Source: DTFZ01 sp050260375 | Lineage (GTDB): Bacteria > Bacillota > Clostridia > Christensenellales > SZUA-584 | Length of the DNA: 64,000 nucleotides | Direction of reading: 5' to 3' | NCBI GenBank assembly: GCA_050260375.1 | Contig: JBLNCA010000037.1 | Coordinates: forward strand, 248,001 to 312,000 | In this document: piece by piece, positions 1-9,168 of the stretch | How the letters are laid out: each line of letters starts with the position of its first letter | How positions within the stretch are numbered: the first letter of the stretch is position 1 | Notes under the pieces: model-generated | Database searches by the model: none | The model's input: the letters and a program-made list of their open reading frames with translations, nothing else | What the model was told of the DNA's origin: nothing | Made by a program: the position numbers and the translations under genes

Positions 1-397
1 CTGTAATGTTTTCTATTGCTTCATCGTGAAGTCGGTATACATGGCGCACATTATAGCCCATGTCAACAGCTATTTGCTCCCAAGTCTTGAAGCAGAGGTA
101 GCGCAGCTCCAGCAGCGTCTGATGCTCTGTGTTATCCACGTTTTTGATGAGCCTGACCATTTCGCGCTTCAGGTCAACGAGCCGATTGATGTCACGGTTG
201 ATTTCCGCTTGCAAGTCGATTATCTTTGCCACAGCATCGGCCATCGTTGATGTACTACGATTTGGATTGCGAGGCATGCCCGTTAGGGTGTAGGTGCATT
301 TCGTAGCCAGTTCATTTAGCGAAGCAATCTGCTCTAGCTTGGAATTTATACGCTGGTCGAGCCTATATGCCTGCACGAGATATGCTTTAACAGTCAT
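1..397 (-). CDS. DUF1492-like phage protein, 3' end cut by window edge
   Basis: This minus-strand frame is open from an ATG at 397 to the window edge. It reads MTVKAYLVQAYRLDQRIN at the N-terminus and ends in a sigma-region-4-like helix-turn-helix (LLELRYLCFKTWEQIAVDMG, then VRHVYRLHDEA). That arrangement is typical of DUF1492 proteins, small sigma-like regulators near the end of phage early operons that are thought to act on late genes. Its ATG overlaps the stop of the preceding gene by four bases (ATGA), so the two are translationally coupled. The C-terminus lies outside the window. The family call rests on motif memory and gene position, not on a search. Confidence 0.75.
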   Translation of the reverse strand, partial: MTVKAYLVQAYRLDQRINSKLEQIASLNELATKCTYTLTGMPRNPNRSTSTMADAVAKIIDLQAEINRDINRLVDLKREMVRLIKNVDNTEHQTLLELRYLCFKTWEQIAVDMGYNVRHVYRLHDEAIENIT

Positions 398-615
398 GCC
401 GTCACCTCCGTTTTCAGCTTGGTGATGAGCATTTCCGGGTCGATGCTTGTCAGCACCCCAAACCAGCCGGAACGGAAGAATTGTTCAATACGGCTGCGCT
501 CATACTGCGCTGAACGGTTGTTGGGATTCATAGAAAGAGTACGCAACGCCTTGCGGTAATCCTTGACCGCCTGAAGAATGATGGCGTTAGCCAGGTTATT
601 ATAATTGTCAATCAT
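394..615 (-). CDS. small phage-type hypothetical protein (73 aa)
   Basis: I chose the start MIDNYNNLANAI at 615 because an AGGAG lies about ten bases upstream; a longer frame to 747 would overlap the VRR-NUC gene. The protein is basic and helical, with a YRKAL..LSMNPNN segment and a FFRSGWFGVLT segment, and no motif I can assign. It sits between a nuclease gene and the DUF1492-like gene and overlaps the latter by ATGA, as expected in a compact phage early operon. Function unknown. Confidence 0.7.
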   Translation of the reverse strand: MIDNYNNLANAIILQAVKDYRKALRTLSMNPNNRSAQYERSRIEQFFRSGWFGVLTSIDPEMLITKLKTEVTA

Positions 616-706
616 ATGTGACACGCTCCTAAACTTTATTTTTTGAAGAAGCAGTGTCGCATTGTTAGCATTGTATATGTAAAGCACGGATGCGTTGTTT
701 TCAAAA

Positions 707-991
707 TCATTGCAGGGAGCCGTTAATAACAGCTCGCACCTCGTCAACCGAACGGACTACCGAAGCGGTGCCGCCACAGGCGAGGATTTTACGAATAGTT
801 GCCTCTTGCAGTTTTGTTGTTTTGCCGACCGGTGTTTTTACTTCAAATGCGTAAAACTTGCCATCAATACAGGCAACGATATCCGGGATACCCGCTGTGC
901 CGTATATTCCGCCGTGTTCCTTCCAAGCGAAGCACTTCGGCACAGTTTTTAAATAGCGAAGGATTTTAGATACGATTTCTTTTTCAGACAC
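707..991 (-). CDS. VRR-NUC domain nuclease (phage type)
   Basis: This 94-residue protein is essentially one VRR-NUC domain of the PD-(D/E)XK fold. The catalytic signature is visible as PDIVACIDGKFYAFEVK: the PD aspartate, then E and K on the next strand. An upstream GGIYGTAG segment is usual in the phage members. Single-domain VRR-NUC proteins occur in clostridial phage replication modules next to VapE/primase and polymerase genes, as here, and are thought to act on branched or damaged DNA. An AAGGAGGATC site precedes the ATG. Confidence 0.9.
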   Translation of the reverse strand: MSEKEIVSKILRYLKTVPKCFAWKEHGGIYGTAGIPDIVACIDGKFYAFEVKTPVGKTTKLQEATIRKILACGGTASVVRSVDEVRAVINGSLQ

Positions 992-1060
992 ATGATCCTC
1001 CTTGTAACTTATTTGCAGCTTGTAACCTCGTAACCTCGAAATATATAGGTGTGCATATAT

Positions 1061-1261
1061 TTACACGCACATACGCGCTCGCGCTATGGAGGTTTTTGCT
1101 CTCGCGTGTATACCCATAATTTTAGAAGTTACAAAGTTACAAAAGGTAAGAGAAATCAAATTGTGCTTGTATATAGCGGTTTTTGGGCGTAACTTTTCTT
1201 GTAACTTTTCCTCTTCGGGAAGTTGCGTTTTGGACTGTGAGGTTACATTTACATTGTTCAT
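1061..1261 (-). CDS. possible small protein coupled to the primase gene
   Basis: A 66-codon frame begins at an ATG that overlaps the primase stop by four bases (ATGA) and fills most of a 266-base gap in an otherwise tightly packed operon. The N-terminal half (VTSQSKTQLPEEEKLQEKLRP) looks protein-like, but the C-terminal end comes from low-complexity cgcgctcgcgct DNA and I recognise no family. The gap also holds short repeats (gtaacctcgtaacctcg), so it could be noncoding. Confidence 0.3.
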   Translation of the reverse strand: MNNVNVTSQSKTQLPEEEKLQEKLRPKTAIYKHNLISLTFCNFVTSKIMGIHARAKTSIARARMCV

Positions 1262-3795
1262 AGCGGTTCTATCTCTGTGATCTCAAAGCCGGACACATCA
1301 CATCGAGCCTTCAACAGCTCATAATTGAGTGTCCAAACACGCCGATTTTCTGATCCGATGCGTTTTTGCACATTGCTTTCAAGAAAATAATCTGAGTGAG
1401 CCAGCTGCTTTTTGAATTGTGCGTAGGTCAGTGTTTCGCCGACAACGGCGTAATCCTTGCGGTATTTGGTATATTTGTCGTATACGGGGTTGAGCCGAAG
1501 CGCCAACACGGTGTTACCATCGCAGAGGGTGTATTCACTTTTTGGATCCAGCCCCATGCGCGACATTATTTCAAGCGTCTGCTCGACCACGCTTTTATTG
1601 CTCAATCCGCCATCAAGCAAATATTCCTTTGCCGCAAATTCGATGTACTTTGTGCAGCGTTCAAGGTTATGTGGGAGTGCCTCATGCCAAGTAAGACCGA
1701 GCGACTTGCATAGCTTTTCGAGTAGCCGCAAACCGGTTACCATACAGGCAAGGTTATTAACGATTCGCGACGGAAGCTCCTTGCTGAAGCATCCAAGCGC
1801 TTCCTCATACCATGAATAACATTCGTTTACTGTTGTTTTCAGTGCGATATTCAATAAACTATGCCCGAAGCTACCGAGCATATCGGCACATCGGCATAAC
1901 TCTTGAAAAGTCGTACGATATCCTACGGGTTTCAGGTCTTTCTTGGAAAATAAAAGCTCGATGCTGCGTTCCCTGATTGCAGCTTCATCTGCCGATTCCT
2001 CACCGGCGACCACAAGCGGGGCGAGAAGCTCATAACTTACAATGCTTTGGTCGGCGCGTCCACGAATACCTTCTTGACCATCATAGCTGTTACGAAAATG
2101 GTTCAGTAGCGCATCAAGTCGATATTTGTCAATCTTTGACGGCTTGAATTCATCCAGTGCCATCGGAATGACATTAGATGATGCCGCGTCTTTCATCAGA
2201 GTGAATGCCGTCGTCTGGCCTGCTGCGATGATTTTTGCTCTTGAAAAGACGGGCATAATAACCCGCTCCAGCGTATTGCTTTTACCGCTACCTGCTTCAC
2301 CGATGAGCATAAGATGAGGAAACTTCACATTCTTCTTTCGCAGATGCTCTTTTATGAAGCAACCACATATCCATGCTAATATTGAAGTCGTTTTTGCAGG
2401 TTCGTTGTAGGACATCAGCTTTTCACCTAATTTCTGAAGCTGGGCCGCCGTTAAGGGCTTTGCTGACAGAATACTACTGTCAATGCTGCGGTACTTTTCG
2501 AGTTGAATGATGTTATCGACATCTGTACCGTTCGCGTCAACCGCACCGTCCATAGAAACAAATACCATCTCTTTATCATGCTCGTAGATACCCATGGCCT
2601 TAACGCCTTTTTTTACAGGCCAGTCTAATTCGGAGATATATGCTTTGAGCAGTTCTAAATCACCATCTGAGCCGGTGTAGCTTAGAGCAATGGTGCGCTT
2701 GTTGAGCGCATTTTTGAATTTCTGCTGGTTGGCAAAATCCGTTGTCATGAAGGTCAACCGGTATGTCTCACCGCGCACGGTTACGAGGTCAGCAGTAAGT
2801 TGTGTTTCCTCATCGGCAACAATCATTTCAACCGGTATAAACACGAAGTTTGTAAGCAGATAGATGTTGTCGTTTCTCTTGCGGTAATATTGTCCTTTAT
2901 ACTCAAATACAGCTGCGTCACCGCCGGGAGCGTATACATCTTCGGTGATGTCACAGGCCTTTGACAGCGTTTCTTCACCATAGGTTGCTCCGCTGGCATG
3001 ATGCCGCGTGTCCCATTTTTCACGGAACAGGCCGCTTTGCCGAAAGAGCCTATCCATCTGCTCCTTGTTCTTTCCAGACCAGAACGCCAACTTGCAGCAA
3101 AGAGCCATGTCCGCTTCGGACTGACTGGCGTAGTTCTCTTGCCACTCACCTTCCCAGAGCTTCGTAAATGCCTCGCCGTTTTCGGCATTCTTTGCAAGCT
3201 CTAAAAGGTCATCGTCTGTAAGCTGAACGGGTGTATTCTTTTGCAACTTTTTCTTTTTGCTTTTGGGAGGGCGGATATATGTTTCGTGAATCCATTTAAG
3301 CGTTCCGTTATCCTCGGCGACGGTATTAATAGCACAGTCAAGCTTATTACCTGTCATGGTGAAGTAGCGGGTATGCTCGTACATTTCCACGCCGGTCTTG
3401 GTATTCTTGTTGCCGGTACCGGGTATTTTGCCTTTATAAAAAAGATGAACGCCGGTGCCGGAGGGCGAAAACTCCATGTATGTTGGTTGCCTTGCGATGA
3501 TAGCCTTGGCCGTATCGTTAAATGTCTTTGTTTCGGGGTCATAACAATGATCAATGTCTACACCCACAAAATCATCGTCCTTAGAGAACATAAAGCCCAC
3601 ACCCGTAAAACCATAACGCTCCACTGCATCGGCGGCAGTTGCATAATCCGTCCATGTCGCCGGGTTATTAGATGCAGCACCCTTGCCTGATACCGGGTTA
3701 AACGGCATCTTTTTATCCTTGCCGCCATCCTTATCGGGGATGAGCCGCCAGTTGACCCATTGCTTTCGTTCCATCAGCTCTTTTGGATAGGTCAT
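1258..3795 (-). CDS. phage AEP primase / D5-like helicase fusion protein
   Basis: This 845-residue replication protein combines an N-terminal archaeo-eukaryotic primase-like domain with a C-terminal ATPase. The primase part (about residues 1-170) has the WVNWRL start, GVGFMFSKDDDFVGVDIDHC with the metal-binding DxD, and EFSPSGTGVHLFYKG. The helicase part has a Walker A (GEAGSGKSNT, about residue 497) followed by MALDEFKP as Walker B. Such proteins prime and unwind phage or plasmid origins. It lies downstream of the polymerase and DUF7768 genes in one minus-strand operon. The primase half resembles NrS-1 polymerase and VapE-type replicases; the exact subfamily is not settled from sequence alone. 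Confidence 0.88.
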   Translation of the reverse strand: MTYPKELMERKQWVNWRLIPDKDGGKDKKMPFNPVSGKGAASNNPATWTDYATAADAVERYGFTGVGFMFSKDDDFVGVDIDHCYDPETKTFNDTAKAIIARQPTYMEFSPSGTGVHLFYKGKIPGTGNKNTKTGVEMYEHTRYFTMTGNKLDCAINTVAEDNGTLKWIHETYIRPPKSKKKKLQKNTPVQLTDDDLLELAKNAENGEAFTKLWEGEWQENYASQSEADMALCCKLAFWSGKNKEQMDRLFRQSGLFREKWDTRHHASGATYGEETLSKACDITEDVYAPGGDAAVFEYKGQYYRKRNDNIYLLTNFVFIPVEMIVADEETQLTADLVTVRGETYRLTFMTTDFANQQKFKNALNKRTIALSYTGSDGDLELLKAYISELDWPVKKGVKAMGIYEHDKEMVFVSMDGAVDANGTDVDNIIQLEKYRSIDSSILSAKPLTAAQLQKLGEKLMSYNEPAKTTSILAWICGCFIKEHLRKKNVKFPHLMLIGEAGSGKSNTLERVIMPVFSRAKIIAAGQTTAFTLMKDAASSNVIPMALDEFKPSKIDKYRLDALLNHFRNSYDGQEGIRGRADQSIVSYELLAPLVVAGEESADEAAIRERSIELLFSKKDLKPVGYRTTFQELCRCADMLGSFGHSLLNIALKTTVNECYSWYEEALGCFSKELPSRIVNNLACMVTGLRLLEKLCKSLGLTWHEALPHNLERCTKYIEFAAKEYLLDGGLSNKSVVEQTLEIMSRMGLDPKSEYTLCDGNTVLALRLNPVYDKYTKYRKDYAVVGETLTYAQFKKQLAHSDYFLESNVQKRIGSENRRVWTLNYELLKARCDVSGFEITEIEPL

Positions 3796-4229
3796 ATTGT
3801 TTTCACCTCGCAGTCTTCCGTAAAATACCGAATCAGCATATTATGTTTTTGCGCCTTGCGTATTTCGTAGCTCATGCCTTCGGATACGGTATCACCAAAA
3901 ACCCACAACTCCTGGCATTTTCCGAGCAGGACACGCCCGAAGAAAAGCCCGAGCTTACGGCTGTCCGGATCGTGCTCATCCATAAACTGCGGGTAGAGCA
4001 GATGCGGTGCGAACGGAATTGCATATTGCTCTACAGCGAAGCGACAATAGTTTTTTGTGCGCTCGGTGTTTGCTTTTATATCCCCGGCAAATGGTGAACA
4101 AATGAATACGAGAGGGCGGTATCCTGTACCATAGCGGCGCTTTAGCTCATCGTGCAGTACCATGCGCATGGCTTTATATGTCGTTGGGTCGTAATAACCT
4201 TCAGAATTATATTTATCTATCCACATCAC
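3792..4229 (-). CDS. DUF7768 (formerly DUF4406-like) protein
   Basis: The 145-residue protein has the pattern of DUF7768: VFICSPFAGDIKANTER near the middle, then YAIPFAPHLLYPQF, then GKCQELWVFGD and GMSYEIRKAQ. The fold is expected to resemble nucleoside 2-deoxyribosyltransferases, with a possible role in nucleotide metabolism of phage-infected cells, but no activity is established for this group to my knowledge. It overlaps the polymerase stop by ATGA (4226-4229) and the primase start by four bases, so all three are coupled. Confidence 0.82.
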   Translation of the reverse strand: MMWIDKYNSEGYYDPTTYKAMRMVLHDELKRRYGTGYRPLVFICSPFAGDIKANTERTKNYCRFAVEQYAIPFAPHLLYPQFMDEHDPDSRKLGLFFGRVLLGKCQELWVFGDTVSEGMSYEIRKAQKHNMLIRYFTEDCEVKTI

Positions 4230-6154
4230 ACACCCTCCATTTCAATCAGATCACCAAAATTCGTGCCGTATGCGGCCTCAGCGATGATCGGCACATCGAA
4301 ATCAGTAAAGGGTTGTTCTTCCATACATGCTTTAACAAAATAGACTGCTTCATCGAGCTTGTCTGCTGGGATTTCAAATACCAGCTCATCGTGAATTTGT
4401 AAAAAAGGCTTAAGCCACGGGCGTTCTTTCAAGCCAGCAGCAATGCGTCCCATTGCCAGCTTGATGATATCGGCGGCAGTGCCTTGAATTGGGGTGTTCA
4501 TAGCGCAGCGTTCCGCAAAAGAACGCTTGCTCCAGTCGGTAGAAAGGATGCCGACAATATACCTGCGGCGGCCGAGCCTTGTTTCAGCGAAACAAGTGCT
4601 TGCAGCTCGCTTTTTTGTTTCGTCCTGCCATTCGGTCAAACGCGGATAGCCGTTTTTCAGGTTGTCGATGATCCCTGCACATTGTTCCTTGGTCATATCA
4701 AGCCCTGCCTTGAATTTCAGCGTTTTTTGCAGCCCGCTTGGAAATAGCCCGTAAAACACACCGAAGTTGCAGTTCTTTGCGATAGTACGGCGTTCCTTGT
4801 AATGCGGTTCATTCTTATCCGCCGCCGTTTCGAACGGAATACGGAAAATGACCGAGGTCGTAGCCGCATGAATATCACCGCCGGTTCGATAGGTTTGCAG
4901 CATCCTTTCATCACGGCAATAGAAAGCACCGACGCGTAACTCTATCTGGGAAAAATCTAATGAGACAATCAAGCTGCCCTCAGGTGCTACGATAAAACCT
5001 CGCACACCAACCGGGTCGTTATCTTTACGCGGGCAGTTCTGTAAGTTCGGGTTACGCGATGCAAAACGCCCTGTCTCTGTACCGAGGGGCATGAGTTCGG
5101 GATGGATCCGTCCAGTAGCCGTATTGATGTGCGTTAAGTACCCGTCAATGTAGGTGCTTTTGAGTTTGCCCCATTTACGGTATTCCTGTACCAGTTCAAA
5201 CAGGCGAACAAGCTCCGGACGCTTATCTCGGCAGTAGTCGGTGAGCATTATCATTGTTGCATCGTCCGCTGCCTCCTGATGTTTTTCTGTTGTTTTCAAT
5301 ACCGGAAGACCAAGGTCACTGAAGAGGTACCTCTTGAAAGCTGATGTGGATGCATTTGCTCCTATGTCCACGCCGCCGGTCATCTCGCCGATTTTAGCAC
5401 GCAGGGCAATGAGTTTTTCCTCGGCTTCCTTCTGTCTTTTCAGCATTGTCTCCACATCCATAGGAACACCGTTATATTTCATAATGCCGCAATAAACTGC
5501 AGTCGGCGATTCGACGCGCTCCACGATTTCTCTATGATGGGGCAGATTTTTGGCAAACCAGTTGTTGAATTTGTGATACAACCGCAAGGTGCAGTCACTA
5601 TCGGCACAAGCATAACGAAGGGTTTCTTTCTCCGCTGGATCCATCTCATCAAAAAGGCGTCCTGCCGTTACAGTTGCAAAGTCCGGCATATCCGCACCGA
5701 ATAGTGACGTCGAAAGCAGCTTCAACCCGCTGTCCGACAGGTTACGAAACTCAAATTTACTCTTAAGCGTCAGTTGCGCTGCCGCGATGGTATCATAACA
5801 AGGCTCGCATACGACGATACCTAATGCATACAGGAACATCGCCTCGAATGAAAGGTTGTGTGCCACCTTAACCACACTTGGATTTTCAAACAGGGCTTCT
5901 CTTAGGTATTCCGCCACACCATCGGAGTCAATGGCATTAGCTCCAACCTTATGTGAGAGGGGTATGTACACAGCGCTTCCTTCCTTGACCGAAATGCTGA
6001 TACCAACAATATGTGCCTTGTGTGCGTCCAGTGCAGCCTTCGGCTCGTCGCGCCATTCATCATCCGGCGCTGTCTCAAAGTCAAATGCAACGACGTCCGC
6101 ACCGCTGATATAATCGTGTATCTCTTTATTTGTATAGATAATGTTGTAATCCAT
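4226..6154 (-). CDS. phage family A DNA polymerase with 3'-5' exonuclease domain
   Basis: I start at MDYNIIYTNKEI (6154), which has GGAG at normal spacing; the frame extends 15 codons further without a site. At 642 residues it has an N-terminal DEDD exonuclease (FDFETAPDD, VAHNLSFEAMFL, CADSDCTLRLY) and a complete family A polymerase: motif A DFSQIELRVGAFY, motif B RRTIAKNCNFGVFYG, motif C QIHDELVFEI. There is no 5' nuclease domain, as in phage PolA enzymes. It would replicate the mobile element. It lies between the cysteine-motif gene and DUF7768 in the same operon. Confidence 0.95.
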   Translation of the reverse strand: MDYNIIYTNKEIHDYISGADVVAFDFETAPDDEWRDEPKAALDAHKAHIVGISISVKEGSAVYIPLSHKVGANAIDSDGVAEYLREALFENPSVVKVAHNLSFEAMFLYALGIVVCEPCYDTIAAAQLTLKSKFEFRNLSDSGLKLLSTSLFGADMPDFATVTAGRLFDEMDPAEKETLRYACADSDCTLRLYHKFNNWFAKNLPHHREIVERVESPTAVYCGIMKYNGVPMDVETMLKRQKEAEEKLIALRAKIGEMTGGVDIGANASTSAFKRYLFSDLGLPVLKTTEKHQEAADDATMIMLTDYCRDKRPELVRLFELVQEYRKWGKLKSTYIDGYLTHINTATGRIHPELMPLGTETGRFASRNPNLQNCPRKDNDPVGVRGFIVAPEGSLIVSLDFSQIELRVGAFYCRDERMLQTYRTGGDIHAATTSVIFRIPFETAADKNEPHYKERRTIAKNCNFGVFYGLFPSGLQKTLKFKAGLDMTKEQCAGIIDNLKNGYPRLTEWQDETKKRAASTCFAETRLGRRRYIVGILSTDWSKRSFAERCAMNTPIQGTAADIIKLAMGRIAAGLKERPWLKPFLQIHDELVFEIPADKLDEAVYFVKACMEEQPFTDFDVPIIAEAAYGTNFGDLIEMEGV

Positions 6155-6219
6155 AAATTGCTCCAATCTGCCGCTTGAGGTCGGGTAGTACACGACCACC
6201 CGACCTGCGGCTTTATGTT

Positions 6220-6975
6220 TTAGGCGAGCGGCTCAATAACTTCGCCTGTCTCGGGGTCAATGTTTGCTGCTACATCAACGGAGGATTCGTTGTCGTAGCC
6301 GACACGAACGGAGAAAGCTTTGACCTGTTCGGTAAGTCCTGAAATAAGAGCGAATTCCTCGTCAGTTAAATCGCGGTCGACCGAGAACTGCGCTTGTGAA
6401 TATGCAATACCGCTGTTGTTGGTAGCCTTTTTTAGGGTGAATTTAGTGACTACCGAATTAGAATTCTTGCCTTTGGAGAGCAGCCGCATAATGTAGCGAG
6501 TAAAGTCCTTAAGCGATCCGGTCGGAAGGGAGAGGATCATCGGAAAAATCTCGCCCTCCCGGAGCAGATAAATACGGCGGCGGTTTTTACAAGCTTTCGC
6601 TCCGTTCTCACCGGATCCGAATTTATTAAACGGACACCCCGCGCAATCGCCGCCGGGATTACCTACGCCGGTGATGCCGTCAAAGCTGCCGCAATCAGGG
6701 GGATTAGAGCCGCCCGTGTATTTGTCCGTATAGTAGGCATGCAGCGGGTGGTGATGCAGGATAACTGCCGAAAATTCCTTGACGGTTTCAGGACTGTCGG
6801 GATTTTCACCGGGAATTTCAAATACCGTCATACCTGCGGCAGGAATTTTAATGCGTTCAAAACTGCCGGATAAACCGGAAAGCTCCTCGGTGAGCGCATC
6901 GTTTAAGTTAAAATCTTTCAGTGCCATAAACGCACTGTTCTTGGTGGTAAGAGCTTTGTTTTCGTTGCTTTTCAT
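6220..6975 (-). CDS. phage replication-associated protein with CxxC-type motif, function unknown
   Basis: The 251-residue product has an acidic N-terminus, a middle segment with four cysteines (PPDCGSF, GGDCAGCPFN, GAKACKNRR), and a C-terminal half with ILSLPTGSLKDF and VVTKFTLKKATNN. It lies directly upstream of the polymerase, the position often held by a single-strand-binding (DUF2815-type) gene in clostridial phages. I cannot confirm that fold here. The cysteines may bind zinc. The start ATG at 6975 has AAAGGATG upstream. A DNA-binding role is inferred from context only. Confidence 0.72.
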   Translation of the reverse strand: MKSNENKALTTKNSAFMALKDFNLNDALTEELSGLSGSFERIKIPAAGMTVFEIPGENPDSPETVKEFSAVILHHHPLHAYYTDKYTGGSNPPDCGSFDGITGVGNPGGDCAGCPFNKFGSGENGAKACKNRRRIYLLREGEIFPMILSLPTGSLKDFTRYIMRLLSKGKNSNSVVTKFTLKKATNNSGIAYSQAQFSVDRDLTDEEFALISGLTEQVKAFSVRVGYDNESSVDVAANIDPETGEVIEPLA

Positions 6976-6993
6976 GGTATTTTCATCCTTTCA

Positions 6994-7395
6994 TTATTTG
7001 CGGGTCGCTTTGCGGACACCCACAGTGGTTTTTTCAAATACATTGACCAGGCCATTAAGCCAATCAGGTAATACATCATCGTTTTCTGATATCTGTTCTC
7101 TGACAAAAGCCGATAGGCTGTTGGCGTTGACGGTTTCGTAAATCAACCCGCCATAACCCTCGGCACGAAGTGCTTCGAACAAATCCTCTTTGCGGTCGGC
7201 CATCGCTGCTGCACGTGTGGTATTGGTAAGGCAGAACAAAGTGCCGGAGCGGGTGAAATTCTGCGTCTCGGTATCCGTCATAAGCTGTGCCAGTACAGCG
7301 TCGACTTCCTCCAGTTCGGCATTAATGTCCTTGAGGCTTTGCTCAATTTCCTTTTTCTCATCGCGCAGGGCTTTAAGCCGTATCTGCGAGTTCAA
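6994..7395 (-). CDS. coiled-coil phage protein; 5' end possibly frameshifted
   Basis: The frame begins at a TTG (7395) and gives 133 residues with an N-terminal coiled coil (KALRDEKKEIEQSLKDINAE) and a C-terminal globular part. The TTG has no ribosome site. A strong one (AAGGAG) instead precedes an ATG at 7417 in another frame (MDNSEKMFELADTA, then stop). The two frames meet in a run of six A on the coding strand (7399-7404). Removing one base there joins them as MDNSEKCLNSQIRLKA. Either the gene starts at TTG, or there is a mutation, sequencing error or programmed slip. Function unknown. Confidence 0.7.
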   Translation of the reverse strand: MNSQIRLKALRDEKKEIEQSLKDINAELEEVDAVLAQLMTDTETQNFTRSGTLFCLTNTTRAAAMADRKEDLFEALRAEGYGGLIYETVNANSLSAFVREQISENDDVLPDWLNGLVNVFEKTTVGVRKATRK

Positions 7396-7434
7396 ACATT
7401 TTTTCTGAATTGTCCATAGTGAAAATCTCCTTCA

Positions 7435-8889
7435 TTAAATAAATGGGTTGTTGCCGTAGCGATAATCATCAACCAGCGTCTTGGCGAGGTTTGCCTTATT
7501 CTTCAATGCTTTCAGCACTTTTTCGTCGACTGTACCCTGCGCGGTGAGATAGATGTAAGTACATGGCATACGCTGACCGGCGCGATGAATGCGGGCTTTG
7601 CATTGCTCGAAATTCGACATCGAGTAATCCAGAGAATAAAACACCATTGTGCTTGCCGCTGTGAGCGTGATGCCCAATCCCGCAGTCGCCACCTGTCCAA
7701 CAAATATAGGTACATCGGGGTCATGCTGAAATCTTGCAACATGCTCGTCGCGGTCTTTTACACCGCCTTTGATGAGTGAATAATTGATGCGTTTTTTCTC
7801 AAGCATGGCGCAAATGGCATCCAGTTCCGGTACAAAGCGGGCGATAATGACGAGCTTGCGGTTCTCCTCCAACGCCGAATCGATGATATCCTCCAGCACG
7901 TCCAGTTTTGCTTTACTAACCTGTTCAGTAGCGCTGCTTTCATCACTGCCAATGAAACCGCCCGTAAGTTGGGACAGACGAAGGAGCTTTGTCAGTACAT
8001 TTGTGATGGTGACCTCGCCGTCAGACAGCTCGGCATAACTTTCTTTGACAAGACTCTGATACAGTTTCATTGCCTTCGGCTCCAGTTCGACTTTGCGGAT
8101 AATGTCTGTCGTTTCCGGTAGGTCGAGGCAATCCTTTTTTGTTGCACGAAATGCAACAGAGTGCATGCGGCGAGTAAGTTCATCCTCCATGTTCTTTTTC
8201 AAAACGGGTGTGTGATTGCCGTAGCCGGTCATGAAAAAGAAGCGATTTCTGAAACTGTAAAAACTCTGTCCGAAGATACGTGGGTCGAGAAACTTGTACT
8301 GGCTGAATATGTCGATTGCCTTGTTCGTTACAGGTGTCCCCGTCAATAGCAGTCGGTATTTAGCCACTAATCCTAACCGGTGCATTGCTTTAGAAGCGGC
8401 GATATTGTGCGTCTTGATTTTGTGCCCTTCGTCGGCGATGATAAGGTCAGGCTTCCATGCTGCAAGTTCGCGTTCTAACCGCCATGCCGATTCGTAGTTC
8501 ACAACGACTATCTGAAGAGGCTGGCCGGTCATATGCCGGAGAGTATCGAGCTTTTTTTCGCCACTCCCCTTGAGCACAGCGAGCGTGTACTCAAAATCTG
8601 CATACGCATCGTGTTCGTCTTTCCATACACCTGTAACTGAAAGTGGTGATACCACCAGCACTCTGCGGATGCGTCCGGCATGATACAAAGCGCCTTCGAC
8701 TGCTATCGTCGTGAGAGTTTTTCCAGTACCCATTTCCATGAGCAAGGCGGCTCCGTACCCCACTGGCGAATACGCGCTTCCCTGTAAAAGTCCAAGTTTT
8801 TTGCAGATAAAATTGAATGCATTGATCTGGTGAGCGTAGGGCTTTACCTTAATTGGCATCGGTAGCAGCGGTGCGTTGTCATTGTTCAT
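7435..8889 (-). CDS. SNF2-family DEAD-like helicase (phage type)
   Basis: This superfamily 2 ATPase has all the expected motifs: MEMGTGKTLT (motif I), IIADEGHKIK (II), LLLTGTPVTN (III), FVGQVATAGLGITLT (V) and CKARIHRAGQ (VI). It lacks accessory domains, as usual for phage SNF2 proteins, which are thought to remodel DNA-protein complexes during replication. I start at MNNDNAPLL (8889) because GGAGG lies eleven bases upstream; an ATG at 8898 is too close to that site and the upstream extension is shared with the preceding gene. It overlaps that gene by eleven bases. Confidence 0.93.
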   Translation of the reverse strand: MNNDNAPLLPMPIKVKPYAHQINAFNFICKKLGLLQGSAYSPVGYGAALLMEMGTGKTLTTIAVEGALYHAGRIRRVLVVSPLSVTGVWKDEHDAYADFEYTLAVLKGSGEKKLDTLRHMTGQPLQIVVVNYESAWRLERELAAWKPDLIIADEGHKIKTHNIAASKAMHRLGLVAKYRLLLTGTPVTNKAIDIFSQYKFLDPRIFGQSFYSFRNRFFFMTGYGNHTPVLKKNMEDELTRRMHSVAFRATKKDCLDLPETTDIIRKVELEPKAMKLYQSLVKESYAELSDGEVTITNVLTKLLRLSQLTGGFIGSDESSATEQVSKAKLDVLEDIIDSALEENRKLVIIARFVPELDAICAMLEKKRINYSLIKGGVKDRDEHVARFQHDPDVPIFVGQVATAGLGITLTAASTMVFYSLDYSMSNFEQCKARIHRAGQRMPCTYIYLTAQGTVDEKVLKALKNKANLAKTLVDDYRYGNNPFI

Positions 8890-9085
8890 TGACTTCATCA
8901 CCTCCGCCGGGCAGTTCCGTAATGGATACGCACTCGACGCTGTCACCAGGTACGATAACCATCACACGGCGCTTTTCACCGAAGAAATGCCGAAGTAGTC
9001 GCTCGCGCATTGATACACGTCGGCATCTGACGACACCGCCCTCGGTGGGCTTCTTCGAAACGCTGATTTTCAAATTGTGCTTCAT
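8879..9085 (-). CDS. small conserved phage protein (68 aa)
   Basis: The protein reads MKHNLKISVSKKP, then GGVVRCRRVSMRERLLRHFF, then VMVIVPGDSVECVSITEL. I have seen this layout in clostridial phage early operons, always beside the SNF2 helicase gene. It is mostly beta-strand with a basic helix and has no catalytic motif. The end overlaps the helicase start, so the two are coupled. Function unknown. Confidence 0.75.
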   Translation of the reverse strand: MKHNLKISVSKKPTEGGVVRCRRVSMRERLLRHFFGEKRRVMVIVPGDSVECVSITELPGGGDEVNEQ

Positions 9086-9168
9086 TTCTATCTCCGTCCT
9101 TTCCGAGGGACGGTGTAGATGTGTCCCTCGGTATACGGAGAAAAAGTGGGGGTTTTATACACCCATTT

